In this document: positions 22,001-33,760 of the stretch, in pieces | Position numbering within the stretch: position 1 is the first letter of the stretch | Layout: every line of letters begins with the position of its first letter | DNA from: Opisthorchis felineus | Lineage: Eukaryota > Platyhelminthes > Trematoda > Opisthorchiida > Opisthorchiidae | NCBI GenBank assembly: GCA_004794785.1 | Contig: SJOL01002185.1 | Span: forward strand, 136,475-200,474 | Length of the DNA stretch: 64,000 nt | Direction of reading: 5' to 3' | Position numbers and translations under genes: made by a program | Notes under the pieces: generated by a model | Database searches by the model: none | The model's input: the letters and a program-made list of their open reading frames with translations, nothing else | What the model was told of the DNA's origin: nothing

Positions 22001-25000
22001 TCCTATGTAACCTTCCGGTGAATGTAAGTGCATCGATCTCCTAAGTGATTCTATCATAAACAATCGCCGACAAGTTAAACGTCAACTGAATTCGCTTATC
22101 CTAGCTGGATTTTTATCGGTTTTACAGTGGCTTCCCATGTCCGCTTTCGCCTCCTCCCTCATTATCGTTTCCGACAAACGCTCCGTAACATGCAATCCTC
22201 TATTCCCTTGCCACTGTTTCCATTTAAGGTTGTTTTAGGTTAGCATCAAGTTCCGTTTCGTAATACTGTTCAAAACAACTTGGAAACTTCTACAGCCTCT
22301 ATAGTGGGCATACATGTTCAAAAGATTACTGTTTTGTGTTTCTTGTCCGACATTCTGAAAAACAAAGTCACCTAACATTTGTATGGTTCAAATCGTGGTT
22401 TCTAAGTAAACCGAAGACTAAATGGACGACAGGTGGACTGAACTAACTCCAGTGTAGTGACAGGACACGAACAATGGGGTGCAGTCCAGGAACCGGCATT
22501 TCATCGAAGCTGTTTCGCAAGTGACACCTGGAATTGTCTGAAGTTCCCAGACATCCAGTTACAAAATCTACATGTCTCCAAAATGTGCCTCGATTGGGGT
22601 GGAATCTGTCAACATAGCTTATAAATCCATACTCTGGGTGACCACGTAACAAGACCCTCGATCCACTTGACACACTGGAGGAAAAGAGAAGCATCATCTT
22701 TATTCTGACAGGGTCAATTTATTTCTGTTCGTCGTCCTTTTCACTGGACTAACTCAGCTTACTTTTAAAGACGATTAACGTTGGTCTGGACAGAATCCAC
22801 TGCACTCACGTTTGCTTTTCATTTGCTAGTAGCTACGAATGTTATTCAGTGGCCCTTGGTTGTTCGTGATTTTGAACCCAAGATTATCAACACTTCACTG
22901 TGAATAGTACGTTTATGGTAATCTTCGCTGAACAGTTCAGACCAGTTTTCACCTATAAAACCTAATGAAAGATGGTGGTATTTCCTGACTTTGATCCTTC
23001 GTTTGGACTCTGTGGATCTTTTTGGAGCACTCTTCGTGGGACGATATCCTTTGCAAAAGATGTTTTAGAGCTAGTATACCGATGCAACACCTTGCAATGA
23101 CAGACGAAAGTTGTTTCTTCAGAGGGCATTACCCCTCAGAAGTCTATCCTTCGAGTGTATGCAAGATTATCTTCAACTGCCAGCCGGTAAACATTGTAGG
23201 GTATAATCCATGGAAGCCCGGGTCACTGGTTACAATCTGGTTATTTCTTGGCAGACCAAAGACTATGCGCCTAGTACATAAGAAAACTGCGAATTTATGT
23301 AGGGCCTTTCTTAACTTAGGCTCCTGAACTTTCGGTATCCAGAACAATCCGTACTTCCTCACTGCAGCTTACGATTGAGTACTTGTGTTGCACCTATTGT
23401 AGTCTTTCGCTGCATTCCCGACCCGCATCAGCTTTCGGGTCTATTGTGACCATGGTTTATCGATCTGCCTGAGGCCAGCTGCTGTCTGTCATTCATAGCC
23501 GGGTCGCACACATGCCAGATGGGTTATCCCGCTGGGACGTTAGGAATGAAGCGGCTTGGTCGATGCGCGCGTGACCTTACGTTGCCCGTCCTCTTGCCTG
23601 ACACTAACTTGCGCTTGCTGCAGTTGCTGCCTCTACCACTCGCTCAGTCCTGAAGTTCGGATTGGATCAGCTGACCAGTCAAAAATGAGGTCGATACCCA
23701 ACCAAGAAATCGGGAACAAAGCAGGGCTTAGGAAGCGAGGCCGGGTGGTTTCGCCTGTGTAGGTGTGCGTGCGTTGCGGTCGTGTGCGAGACCATCAGCC
23801 AACTTTGTTCGAGCAATAAAGCTAGCAGAGAATAGGGTGAGGAAATGACGTTGATGCGAAGTTGTAAACCTCGTGACCTGAAGCTCATTAGAACAGTGTG
23901 ACCTCGTGCAATGCGAAGTATTGTTTCTTCCACAAGGCGCGTAACTGTTTGTTCGATAAACATGAATGACCTACCCCGTAGTCAAAGTGGCTGCAAGTAG
24001 ACACCTTGATAGTGAGAAAATTGTTGATTATAGCGGTTTGACAACTGAGTGAATAAGTCAACCGATGCAGTTAAAGTGGATTAGAACTGGAGGAGTTTAG
24101 TGAAAGGAATTCTCCATTTGCACCTTAAAACGTGAACGCATCAGGTTGGTGTGCCAATACGTTTTTCGAAAGAATAGTATCATGTTACGATTCCATATAC
24201 AAACCTAGCAAAAATGCATTTTTCTGCTACCATTCCCTCTGGAGATCTCAGTATCCTTTCAGCTTAGAAACACAAGGTTCAAGGGGCTAATTATTCAACC
24301 CATGATTCAACTTTCAGTATCCGATACGCAATAGTCAACGGCGTATACAATGAAAGCCCACTCCGGCGCTGCAAAATGCCATTGCAGCCACCAGCGGTTG
24401 ATGGCCCGAAACACCAAACTCTGAAACACACCGCAACAATGGACGATAGTCAGTTTTTAGGGCTCAAGACTGGGTAAGTATGTCACAAATCTGAACCTTT
24501 AGGTTCAGGTTGTTGGATGGTAACTCTCATCTCTGCTGCAAGAACGTTTATCGCATGCTGAGGAGAGTAACGAAAAATGTCATAGCAAATCAATCCAGAG
24601 AATGTGTTGTAGGGTTTTCCCTTCCACATTCGTCATTCGTAAATGGGCTGGTATTCTTTTCGGGATTGGTCTGACACGCCGAACTACGCCGATGGACACC
24701 CGCGTATAGTGGCTGATGCCACCTAAGGTTTGCGCTCAGCTAAATGTGCGTCCACCTGAACTGTGGTGTAAACCTGACGAAAGATGACCAGACGGTATAG
24801 GTGAACAGTTGAGTCCCACATTGCATGCTAAGGGGTATCTGGTGGCCCGCAACACTCGAAAGAAGCATTCTAGGTACACGTATGGTCAGCTAGTGCTAAC
24901 CATTGTTCAGCTTGGTCTATAGAGCGATGGCCAAAAAGCCATTTCCAACACCATTGTAGGATTAAGGCTCCGCTATATCCAAGACATTAAGGCGGGCTTG

Positions 25001-25440
25001 CTGACACAGATGGGTGCAGCCCAGCAGTTGAAGCCAATTGCTTGGTGTGCTAAGGCATTTTCCCAAGTTTTGTTTTGTACGGTTAAGGTCACGGAAAGCT
25101 ACTTCTAGCACCACCGCGGACTTAGCTTTCTGGTAACTTCAGAAAGCCTAAGCAGATCTGGTAAAATTACTTTATCCTGCGACGTTTCATCGACTGATCA
25201 CTGTGTGTCTGCTGGTGGCCCACCAATCCAATGTTTATAGGTGGTAGACAACCCTCCTTCTTGTTCGGGTAAGTACAACTTCACATTGACATACATGATG
25301 ACCAACATGGAATATTGACTTTCATTCTTAGTACATCGTATTTCAGAATTCAGGCGGTTTGGATTATTTAATTTTGTTTGTTCCTTTATGCTCACATTTA
25401 CTTCATGGAATTCTAGGAATTTGAGGTTCTGATTATATGA
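19031..25440. other. No recognised gene (6.4 kb)
   Basis: I found no named protein domain, tRNA or clear repeat unit. Open frames such as 19549-20049 (minus, 166 codons) and 20496-20839 (minus, overlapping frames) carry no motif I can identify and have the length expected by chance in this much sequence. A GC-richer patch at 23.50-23.80 kb has no recognised content. Confidence 0.35.
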
Positions 25441-25454
25441 AAGCATAATGGAAA

Positions 25455-25510
25455 CTTAAACCGAGCAGGCCTTGTAGTCTGCCATCCATAGGTTCGAATC
25501 CGTGCCACTG
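25455..25510 (+). repeat. tRNA-like remnant
   Basis: A perfect box-B-like GGTTCGAATCC lies at about 25491, preceded by a weak box A (CCGAGCAGG, about 25460). The intervening arms do not form a clean cloverleaf. It is probably a SINE or tRNA relic. Confidence 0.35.
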
Positions 25511-27044
25511 TTTGTGAAGCTGGGCTTGCAGACTGTGTGCATGGTGATTTGTTCAATAAAAGAAAAGCGATCCACGGAGAGGAGAACCAATAAGTCTAAG
25601 TTTGCTGGTGACACAGAGTTTATATTTGAGCCGGTAAATGAAGTGAGATAGAAGATGTTCGATAAGATGGCTACATCGCTAATGAACTGTCCCCAGTGTA
25701 CGAGGATTTTATCACCAGAGCGTGGCAGATTCATTGGAAATGCCGACTAGATGCCAATAGATTATGGTCAGTGCAGTTGGCTGGGGGTTTCTTACAAATA
25801 CGGTGATGCTGATTTGATAATACTGACTATACTGATTTACTGACTGCAAAATCAAGCACTTGATATTTTCCTATCCAGCAGGACGATAAACTGCAAAACT
25901 GTTGGTGAGCGGGCTTTCTCAGTCATTACTCAGTCACTGAGGATTAATAAGTCGAACTATATTTCAGGAGTCCGGAATACTTGACCACTTGGTTTCCCAC
26001 TTAATGGTTCGAGTCTATGCAGTGATCCGGTTTTTATTTCACTTTATACCTACTTTTTGCCAACCTGATGTTGCGGACGCATTACACGCTACGCACATTA
26101 CTTTTGCTTATCGATCAGTCTATCGACCCAGTAGATCCTCTCAGCATATGACCTCGTTCACTCCGATCGGTCCATGTCGACCTGCATGCTCCATGGTTGT
26201 TACTCTTACAATATGTCGTTCTCGTATGGTCACCTTTGGTTTCAGGGCCAGTGGTAATTCGGCAGCGGTAAATGTCTTAACCGTGTTGTCGCTTTAATTG
26301 AGAGCCAAGAAGACTGTGCATTTATTCAGGATCATGTCCTTTTGATCATAATGGGTACGGAGTGAAATCGATGAACTTTGATAGATCATTCTTTAATGAA
26401 GAACACAGATTACTATTGAGGTGAGCCAGAGAGAACGAAGTGCACCGCATTTCTGGGCAAGCATGTATCGCTTCCATGGGATTACCAAAATGCTACTTAG
26501 GTATGCGGTCAGACTTGAAGGTGGAAGTTTTATGGCCTTACTTTCATCATATATTGCCGGCTGCTGTAAAGAGTGCGACAAAATGCACTTACTCGAAACA
26601 TAACAAATTTTATCTCTAATGTAGGCAAACACGTAGAGAGCCTGTTGACCTCGGCCATCACGTCTGTTGAGTACAAAATTGTCACCATGATGAAAACTAT
26701 AAACTTCTTTGTGTCTTCTAACGTGGCGTCTGTGAAGCGGTTGTCCTTAAAAGGAAACCTACCTTGTATTATCAAGGCAAAACGATGAGATTTCACCATA
26801 GGGCCAGTTATAGCACTGCTAAGAAGGACCAATATCCGGCTAAGACCCGTTGGACTTGTGGACTTCTGTCGGCGACAGTGAATACGGTTCATTCCCATAC
26901 TTCGCGACGGAGACGTTAAAATGAACGCAGAGTTAACCACCCATACAGCGCCCTCAACTGAGTGACCCACCAAAATTGTGGTTCCTAACCTAGTTTGCAC
27001 AAGGAAGTGCTTTCCGTGAATTGCAGAAAACATCCCAACCCCAC
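25511..27044. other. No recognised gene
   Basis: The longest open frame in the whole window (26530-27081, minus, 183 codons) lies here, but it shows no domain. It overlaps open stretches on the plus strand and ends inside the repeat at 27.05 kb. A frame this long is expected about once in six-frame translation of 64 kb. Confidence 0.35.
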
Positions 27045-27075
27045 TACTCATAAGGTTGGTTAAAATTATTCGACA

Positions 27076-27119
27076 GCCCACGACCGGTTTAACCCTTCTT
27101 GGGGCTCATTAGTTAGGCG
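27076..27119 (-). ncRNA. Hammerhead ribozyme, inactive copy
   Basis: Minus strand: CUAAUGA in place of CUGAUGA, and UUAAAC in place of CGAAAC. Stem II GCCC, CCGG, UC and GUGGGC are kept. The core changes predict no cleavage. Confidence 0.6.
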
Positions 27120-27276
27120 CAGTCCCCGAGTTTCCGTCAACCTTATGTTCTACTTGAAGCCAAATTGAACGAAATTGGCGAGTCTCCCGTCAAAACAAAA
27201 TTGGTCTCCAACTGAGTGTATTTCGCTAAGTCCGTGCAATTTGGGTTCAATTAGTTGACAGAAACTCGGGGACTGC

Positions 27277-27319
27277 GCATACCTGATGAGCCCCAAGAAG
27301 GGCGAAACCGGTCGTTGGC
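27277..27319 (+). ncRNA. Hammerhead ribozyme, intact core, weak stem I
   Basis: CUGAUGA (27283-27289), stem II GCCC/GGGC (27290-27303), GAAA (27304-27307), CCGG and UC (27312-27313) all match the consensus. Stem I GUUGGC against GCAUAC has two central mismatches, so activity may be reduced. Confidence 0.8.
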
Positions 27320-27869
27320 TATCGAAGAATTTTCAGCAACCTTATGAGTAGTACATTATGAATATACTTGTATCGCGATAACTCGAATATCGTAGCAACT
27401 GGAACATGAGGAGGCCTGGTGCAGCACATTCAGTTGCCTGGACACATCACAAACGAGAGATTCAGCTGGGTTCCAGGTGAGTCTCTCGCAAAACCAAATT
27501 TGTTTGCAAATGAGTGTATTTCGCTCATCCCAACCCCAATATTTTCATCAAACTGGAAAACTCCTCACAAGGAAATAGAAGGAACAGGTGCCCCAGGCTC
27601 ATTCTAAGAAGTGAATAAACCTGAACAGGAATGCGAGAATTCATTCTAAAGGAATGACGGATGAGGAAAACTTTGAGATAGTTTTCCATGGAAATGCGGA
27701 GAAGTTTTAGGAGAGTGCAGCCAAGATCATTTTTAGTCTCGAATTTGCTTCGTTTCTTCGTCTTACTTGCTTAGCAACTAAGAAGTGGACTGACAAACGT
27801 CGCCAAAATAAAAATGGCCTCATTTTCGTAAAGAAAGCCTCTCACAAGGTTGCTGAATATTCTTCGACA

Positions 27870-27912
27870 GCACACGACCGGTTTCGCACTTCTTGGGGCT
27901 CATCAGGTAGGC
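27870..27912 (-). ncRNA. Hammerhead ribozyme, intact core
   Basis: Minus strand: CUGAUGA (27906-27900), stem II GCCC/GUGC with one mismatch (27899-27886), GAAA (27885-27882), CCGG (27881-27878), UC (27877-27876). Stem I GUGUGC pairs with GCCUAC with one mismatch. All core bases are present. Confidence 0.8.
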
Positions 27913-28160
27913 GCAGTCCCCGATTTTCCTTCAACCTTACGTTCTTCTTGAACCCGAATTGGACAGATTTTGACAAATACACTCATTTGCATATCAATTT
28001 GGTTTTCATCAGAGACTCAGCTGAATCAAATGTTTGTGATGCTCTTCAACTGAAAGTGTTGCACAGAGGACGCCTCATGTTTCAGTTGGCATGATATTTG
28101 AGAGATCACAGTACATTTTAATAAAGGAAGCTACTCACAAGGTTGCTGGGAACTCTTCGA

Positions 28161-28187
28161 CAGCGCACGACCGGTATCGCCCTTCGT
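28161..28187 (-). ncRNA. Hammerhead ribozyme, truncated copy
   Basis: Minus strand GCGAUACCGGUCGUGCGC keeps stem III and the cleavage site, but the core reads GAUA and the CUGAUGA half is missing. It is inactive. Its 293-base spacing from the next block defines the tandem unit. Confidence 0.6.
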
Positions 28188-28195
28188 GACGCTTC

Positions 28196-29439
28196 AAGAA
28201 TAATCCAAGATAGGGACTGACATCTATCATCTAGATCTCAGCTGGTCGAAGATGGCAAACGACGCATGATTAAAACTAATCAGGATCGTGTGTCGGGTAG
28301 GACCAGTGCGCTATGCATTTACAGTTTGTGGCTAACGGTGGTCAACAGTTCTTTGGAACATGATTGGCAACTCTAAATTCCACTGCCACTCCGCAAACTA
28401 CAAAGAAGATTTAAACGACAATATAAATTCTCTTTACAAATTGCAATCTGGTCGGACTACACCAATCAACGGAAGCATATCTCCATACGCAGGACAAATA
28501 AGATATAATTTTTGCCAAATGATGACACCATAAAGAGAAAAACAGTTACCACAAAACAGTACAATGGAGTGAGCCGTGGACGGAATAAGTCAGGTGGGCT
28601 TAATTATACCAAAACCAGCGAGAAATTCTTTGAAATCACGTACAGTCGAATTAGTGGATAGGCGACCAACACCAGGAAGTAAAGGAACGAAGGTCTGACG
28701 TACGTCGACCTGGCATGTTTCAGCGGAATCAAATTCCGCTGTACCACTAGCCAATCGGGTAATTCACCCTCACTTCACCATGTTACCTTTTTCTCCCGTC
28801 ACTTATCTGTGTGTCGGTTATCAGTACGTCCATTAGTCGGTAGGGACGATAGGGATGCATCGGTGAACGAAGAACTGTTCCAACCTTGCGTAGCACTCTG
28901 AATGGTAGTCGTCTTGGACCCATGTACGTGTTTGAAGCTAAAAAGGTACAATGGTCTGTAAGTATGTTCGGGTGAGGTGCGCAACCATGGGAAAAGAGAC
29001 TGTACTCACCCAAATTGTAACAGGTTAGTCTGCCCTGTGTAGCGATGCGCTGAGAAGCTACAACTCGAGTGAGATTGCCAGCATCCACCCTGACCACATG
29101 TCTGCGATCGCAGTCACAAATCTATGTCAGCAGTGAACCACGAAAATAAAGAAGTGTCAAGTGAGCTGAACTTCTGATAAATTAGGCGCCAAATTTGTAG
29201 GTGATTGCTAGCTTCAAATTTGCGGTCTTCATCCCTTTCTTGTGTAGAACTACCTCCATTTTGAGAACGACTGTTCTAGAACACTTAAGCAAAACCACTA
29301 GTTCATGTTCACATCAGTTTCATTTGACTAATCGTCCTTCTGCTCTGGTACAATTATTCTGGTGAGTCCACACCAAAGGCAGAAAGCACTGAACTGGAAT
29401 TTCGCTCTTACTAGAGCTCATCAACAGTGAATATCCTAA
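28196..29439. other. No recognised gene
   Basis: Open frames on the minus strand at 28783-29097 overlap in two phases and match nothing I know. Confidence 0.35.
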
Positions 29440-29500
29440 GCCTCGCCAGGGTTTTAACTCTGGACATGTGACATGCCGGGCGAGCGTGTTACCACCAATC
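29440..29500 (-). repeat. tRNA(Gly)-like SINE head
   Basis: On the minus strand TTGGTGGTAACACGCTCGCC resembles the 5' half of tRNA-Gly-derived heads. CCAGAGTTAAAACCCTGGCG is a T-arm-like hairpin with a decayed box B. This is a different SINE type from those at 7.3, 8.6 and 11.1 kb. Confidence 0.5.
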
Positions 29501-29952
29501 TAGCAACACATGCTGGACGTACCTGAATTTCCACGTCCTTTACAGGTGAACGTGTTCACACTTGAGCTATGTGATTTGTTTGCCCGACGGCTCGAACAAC
29601 AACCCAGTAACTGTCCTGGACTTTCGATCTCTTGACTCGCCTGTCAGGACTTTCCCGTCAGGTAGCTCCACGACACTTGAAGCATGATGGACAACTTCTG
29701 ATTATTGCTAGGTAGTGTTGTGACAGCTAACAGAACTTTTCCCCTCACTTTACTTTATAAATAATATTGCATTCTGGTCACCTTAGTGATTCGTTCGCTA
29801 AGTTCACCTCTGGAACCTAACTGCGACCGAGTGATGTGAAACCACAAGTCAGAGTGGTTTCTTTATTTTGGTCAATTTCAACTCTGAGGTAATAGAATGA
29901 AGTGAGCCGCACACTGGTTATTTTCTGCTCCTTTCGCAGAAACTGACCTGTG

Positions 29953-30009
29953 GTTTCAGAGAGGTTTGGTAAACAATCGGTGGATTTGTTTACCAAACCT
30001 CTCTGAAAC
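29953..30009. repeat. Perfect 24-bp foldback hairpin
   Basis: GTTTCAGAGAGGTTTGGTAA and the next four bases (29953-29976) are exactly complementary to 29986-30009, with a 9-base loop (TCGGTGGAT). The following ~30 bases are homologous to those after the 18379-18420 hairpin. A half arm occurs at 15317. Perfect arms suggest recent formation or ongoing homogenisation. Confidence 0.8.
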
Positions 30010-33000
30010 GATGACTACCCAATCGGTCCCAAACATTTTCCAATTGATTGACCTGTGGTTTGTTAATTGTCAGCGCATCCAGTACTGATGTTAGCAGACA
30101 GACCTAATCTGTCCTCAGTTGCTTGAACTGGACAAAAGTTTCAAGTATCTTACCAATAATTTATAATATGAACGTGGTGCACGCTTGGTCATACCGCGCC
30201 TGTAATATACACGAGAAGACCAAAAGCATACAGATGCCTACTCTGCTCACACTTCCAACATCCATTTCGTCTCCACACGTTTTACACACGAATCAACCGA
30301 ACATGGTCCAGCAACTATAGTGATAAGTTTGAACGCTCAGAGATTATACGCCCACAATTTAGCGGGAAACCTACCAGTCACTGAGCCTTGAAAACCTGCA
30401 CATCTCTGTCGGAGAATGGAATACTGAAATCGGCCACCCGACAATCTGGCATATATTACATAAGTTCATTCACCTGCCTGTCTACTTCAGTTGATACACT
30501 CTGGAAAATTAATACCAAAAATGTTGGAAAAAATGAAAGGGCGCTTTTTATATTCCTGGCCTGGCAAAAATCTCTGACGGAATGGTTTTCGAATGAACAA
30601 TATCTGCGTGTGTCCAAACTGGTGATTGCATGCGTTTGTGGCAACCCTGTAAAAGATCACGACGATGAGAAAATGGCGTGATATGTAACTGGTTCACCTG
30701 GAGTTTCTTGTTCAATGAAAGATGGTTATACACATGCAGGAAGTCTCGGGGAAGGGGGCGGGGTAGCTATCCAGGATAAGTAGAACACACATGCATTAGT
30801 GATAACAGTTGAGCGTTAAGAGGGGGCAGCTGAAGATGGCGCTTCCCCAGAGAACTGAAAATACACGGGCTCATTGTAAGGCGTATGTTGAATTATCCGA
30901 AAAAAACTGAATCGAATGAAGTCTTTGAAGTACATGGGCCTCAGTAACAGCCATTCCGTTTTTCTTATCAGATTCAGTATAGGCCTCAGGACAAGCATGT
31001 GGTGTACAAGGCCTACAGGTGTTATCCCCTCAGTCAGCAAAGGAGCCACACACGGGGACGCCAAAGTGTACTTAGAAATTCCAGATCAATGTACATTAAA
31101 TATGTTTAGCTGCTTGCATTCTTTGTGAACAATGAATTCTGTACGCGTGAAAGCTTTAGATGAATCACTGAGATGTCACTTGGCTGTGCTGTTAATGCGA
31201 TTTTGTGTATCGCCACCTCCGTTGACCTTTAGCTCCAACTCTAAGGTAAAAGTCTTTGGAGATGAGCGTTTTCTCAGCTCCTCCAAACTAGAAGGCAATA
31301 TGTTGCTTCTTAAGTCATGCCGCGCGACCATTCCAGGCAGACGGTAGCATCCATGTATTTAATGTAGAAAAGACATGTGATACAATGTAACTGAATAACA
31401 ATAATAATATCGGAGATCAATTCGGTTGCTATAGAAAATCATCCGATTACATCACACAACCTAGTAGGATGACGGCCCAGCTCTAAAACACTACATTGGG
31501 CTCTCCATTGGCAGATAACTGAGAAGTGCATAAAATTTTGATCTTTGTAAAGTGTATCCAGATAGTGTCAACTTCACCTCTCTAGTGAAGCTTGAATTCC
31601 GATGCAATCACTGTGGCGAAGGGCTGCATAGTTGAGTACGCTCCTTCAAAAAGTTATTCTGGCTTCCCGTCCACAATTACTTGAACCTCCACTGTAAATG
31701 ATGTGCAGTTCTCGCGTAACTACCTCTGGACCACGCAAAAGAACATTGATCGAAATACTCTATCCTAAATATCACATTCAGCATTTAGCTATTATGCGGT
31801 GATCCTCTTCGGAGGAGTTTTATGGGAGAAAAGAATCTGACGAGAGATAACACTGACGGCATCGGGTTATTCCCACGAGCAAAGAACCAACAGACGTATT
31901 CTGCATTCCGGAATTGTCAATGTATCGAGATTAGCGAACAGAATAGTTACCAGCTGATCGACAGCCACATCCCGGAACTCTTCAAGAAGAAAGGCTACAA
32001 TCGAAATATCCTGTGTTCCTGATCCGGGTTTACTGGTCGACTGCAACGTAAAACGGGTACGGCCACAAACACCACAAATAAACTGTCCCTGCACACTAGG
32101 GAACTCTTCTTGACTGCTTTGGCCGACCTAGGAAAAGTGTACTGAGTCACTTGCTGGAACAGGTCGCAGTTAACGTGAGGGTTGATGGTAACGGATAATT
32201 AAATAGGATGAAGGAGAGTTCGATAGAGTTCAGAAGTTACGTGGATTGGATGGAAACAGACAGAACAGAACCGAATTACGGCAAGGGAGCACTGATGTTA
32301 TGCTGTCCATACTAGCAATACTATCAATAATACTCGAATGTTAAAGTGGGGGGCAGAAGAAACGAAGATTAAATGGAGGAACTGAGAAACTACATACACT
32401 GATGTTTATTTCTTCGGGTTTTGCACGTGAAATCATTTGCAACTAACAGTAGGCCAGAAAATTCCCAGCAATGTTAGTGAATATATAAAGTTTTGTTGAG
32501 TAACTATGGGATTAACGTAGAAACTTTGAGTTACGGTACGGTTCGCACAAAACATTCGGAAGCTGTATATTTTCAAACACTGAGTCTTTCTTCCTTCTCG
32601 AAACGAAGCCAACTAACATCAGGAGTAGGCACTTGGATAAATTCGGTTCCCATGGTGTACTTCAGGTCAGCCATGGTTACGGTTTAATGGCCGTACAAAC
32701 ATGAGCGTAATTGAAACAGTTTGGCAAAACATTCGACTGAACCTCAGACCGGCGCCGTCGAACACACAAAGCATTGTACATACGACGTCAGTTACAAAAT
32801 TTAAGGTCATAGGTCATCGGGTTAGCCGAATGTTCGGCAACCTATTACGTCACACGAGCAAGGATCCGTTCAGCTAGAACATGCTTATCCATTAAAATCA
32901 ATAGAAACTGTGCACACAGACGTCTATTAGTCAAACGAATGGCGAGTTGTGAGAACAAGACGAAAATTTAACACACCGTAATCTGTCTCCATTGTTAGGT

Positions 33001-33659
33001 GTGTGGATGGATGGCCGAAAATGTGTAACACCTTGCCTTTGTCTGAGAAATCATCTGTGCCCTTATGATATCTGGGCTCAATGGCTCACCAACACACCGT
33101 GACAACAAGTATGAACAGTCTACTCCCACAAGCTCAGTGAAGCCGAATAACAAAATTCCCTACCTCATTCGTCCAAAGGTGGATTCTAATTGTAGCCCAA
33201 ATATTTCGGGACTGAATAAAACAAGGGCATTATTGTAAGTTCCATTGAAGAATGCGCAATGTCTCGGTCGGTAATTAACAGTGATCGCTTCTCAAGTTCA
33301 CTAATTTTGCTGAGTACCGGGCGTGTATCATCAAATCACCGGCGAATTTTTGACCAGTACACTGTGAATTACAAAACCATACCGGGCTTCTTAACCTAGA
33401 TATTAAGCTTGGGGACAATCGGTGGGACGACCAAGGAAAGGATGCTGATAAAACAGCCTCTCTTCGACCACCTCATTAAATAGAGGGATATCATGACATT
33501 TAACTGCATGCTACTGCGAACCGAATAATATTTGAAGGTTTTGATCGTGCGCAAATATTTTGCTTTGATTGTTCCACTTAGGCAACATAATGTAGGCTTA
33601 CTTAAGTTTCCCGATATAACGGACCAGTTACAATTTTTCTGAAAAACCTTCCAAAACAG
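30010..33659. other. No recognised gene (3.6 kb)
   Basis: Only short unrecognised open stretches are seen. A small AATAAT-type microsatellite lies near 31395-31410. Nothing else is supported. Confidence 0.35.
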
Positions 33660-33760
33660 AAATGAAACATGAGGCGCCTTTGTACAGCACACTGGGTTGA
33701 AGAATATCATAAACAAGAGCTTAAGTTGAGTCTATCGATAACACTCATGCAATTTGAGGA
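33660..33760 (+). repeat. Body fragment of the retrozyme family
   Basis: GAAACATGAGGCGCCTTTGTACAGCACAC...GTTGAAGAATATCATAAACA follows the order of the 10.6-kb copy body. No hammerhead is present. It is the most distal clear member of the family on this side. Confidence 0.55.

Larger units (their letters stand above)
27045..27533. mobile_element. Head-to-head pair of retrozyme-family copies
   Basis: A minus-orientation fragment (27045 to about 27172, hammerhead relic at 27076-27119) faces a plus-orientation copy (about 27173-27533) with a nearly intact hammerhead. The plus copy starts and ends with the same segment (GTGTATTTCGCT near 27216 and 27514, 298 bases apart), so it holds about 1.1 units. 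Confidence 0.75.
27840..28195 (-). mobile_element. Retrozyme-like element with two tandem hammerhead blocks, minus strand
   Basis: Like 13.3 kb but reversed: two hammerhead blocks in direct tandem flank one body unit. Predicted cleavage positions (28168 and 27876) give a 293-nt unit. The leading block (28161-28187) is truncated after stem II and has GAUA for GAAA; the trailing block keeps its core. Body landmarks are GGACGCCTCATGTTTCAGTT and CATTTGCATATCAATTTGG. Confidence 0.75.

Noticed and set aside
26530..27081. 183-codon minus-strand ORF, the longest in the window
   Set aside because: No domain; plus-strand frames are equally open; its start lies inside a repeat; such a length is expected about once by chance in 64 kb of six-frame translation.
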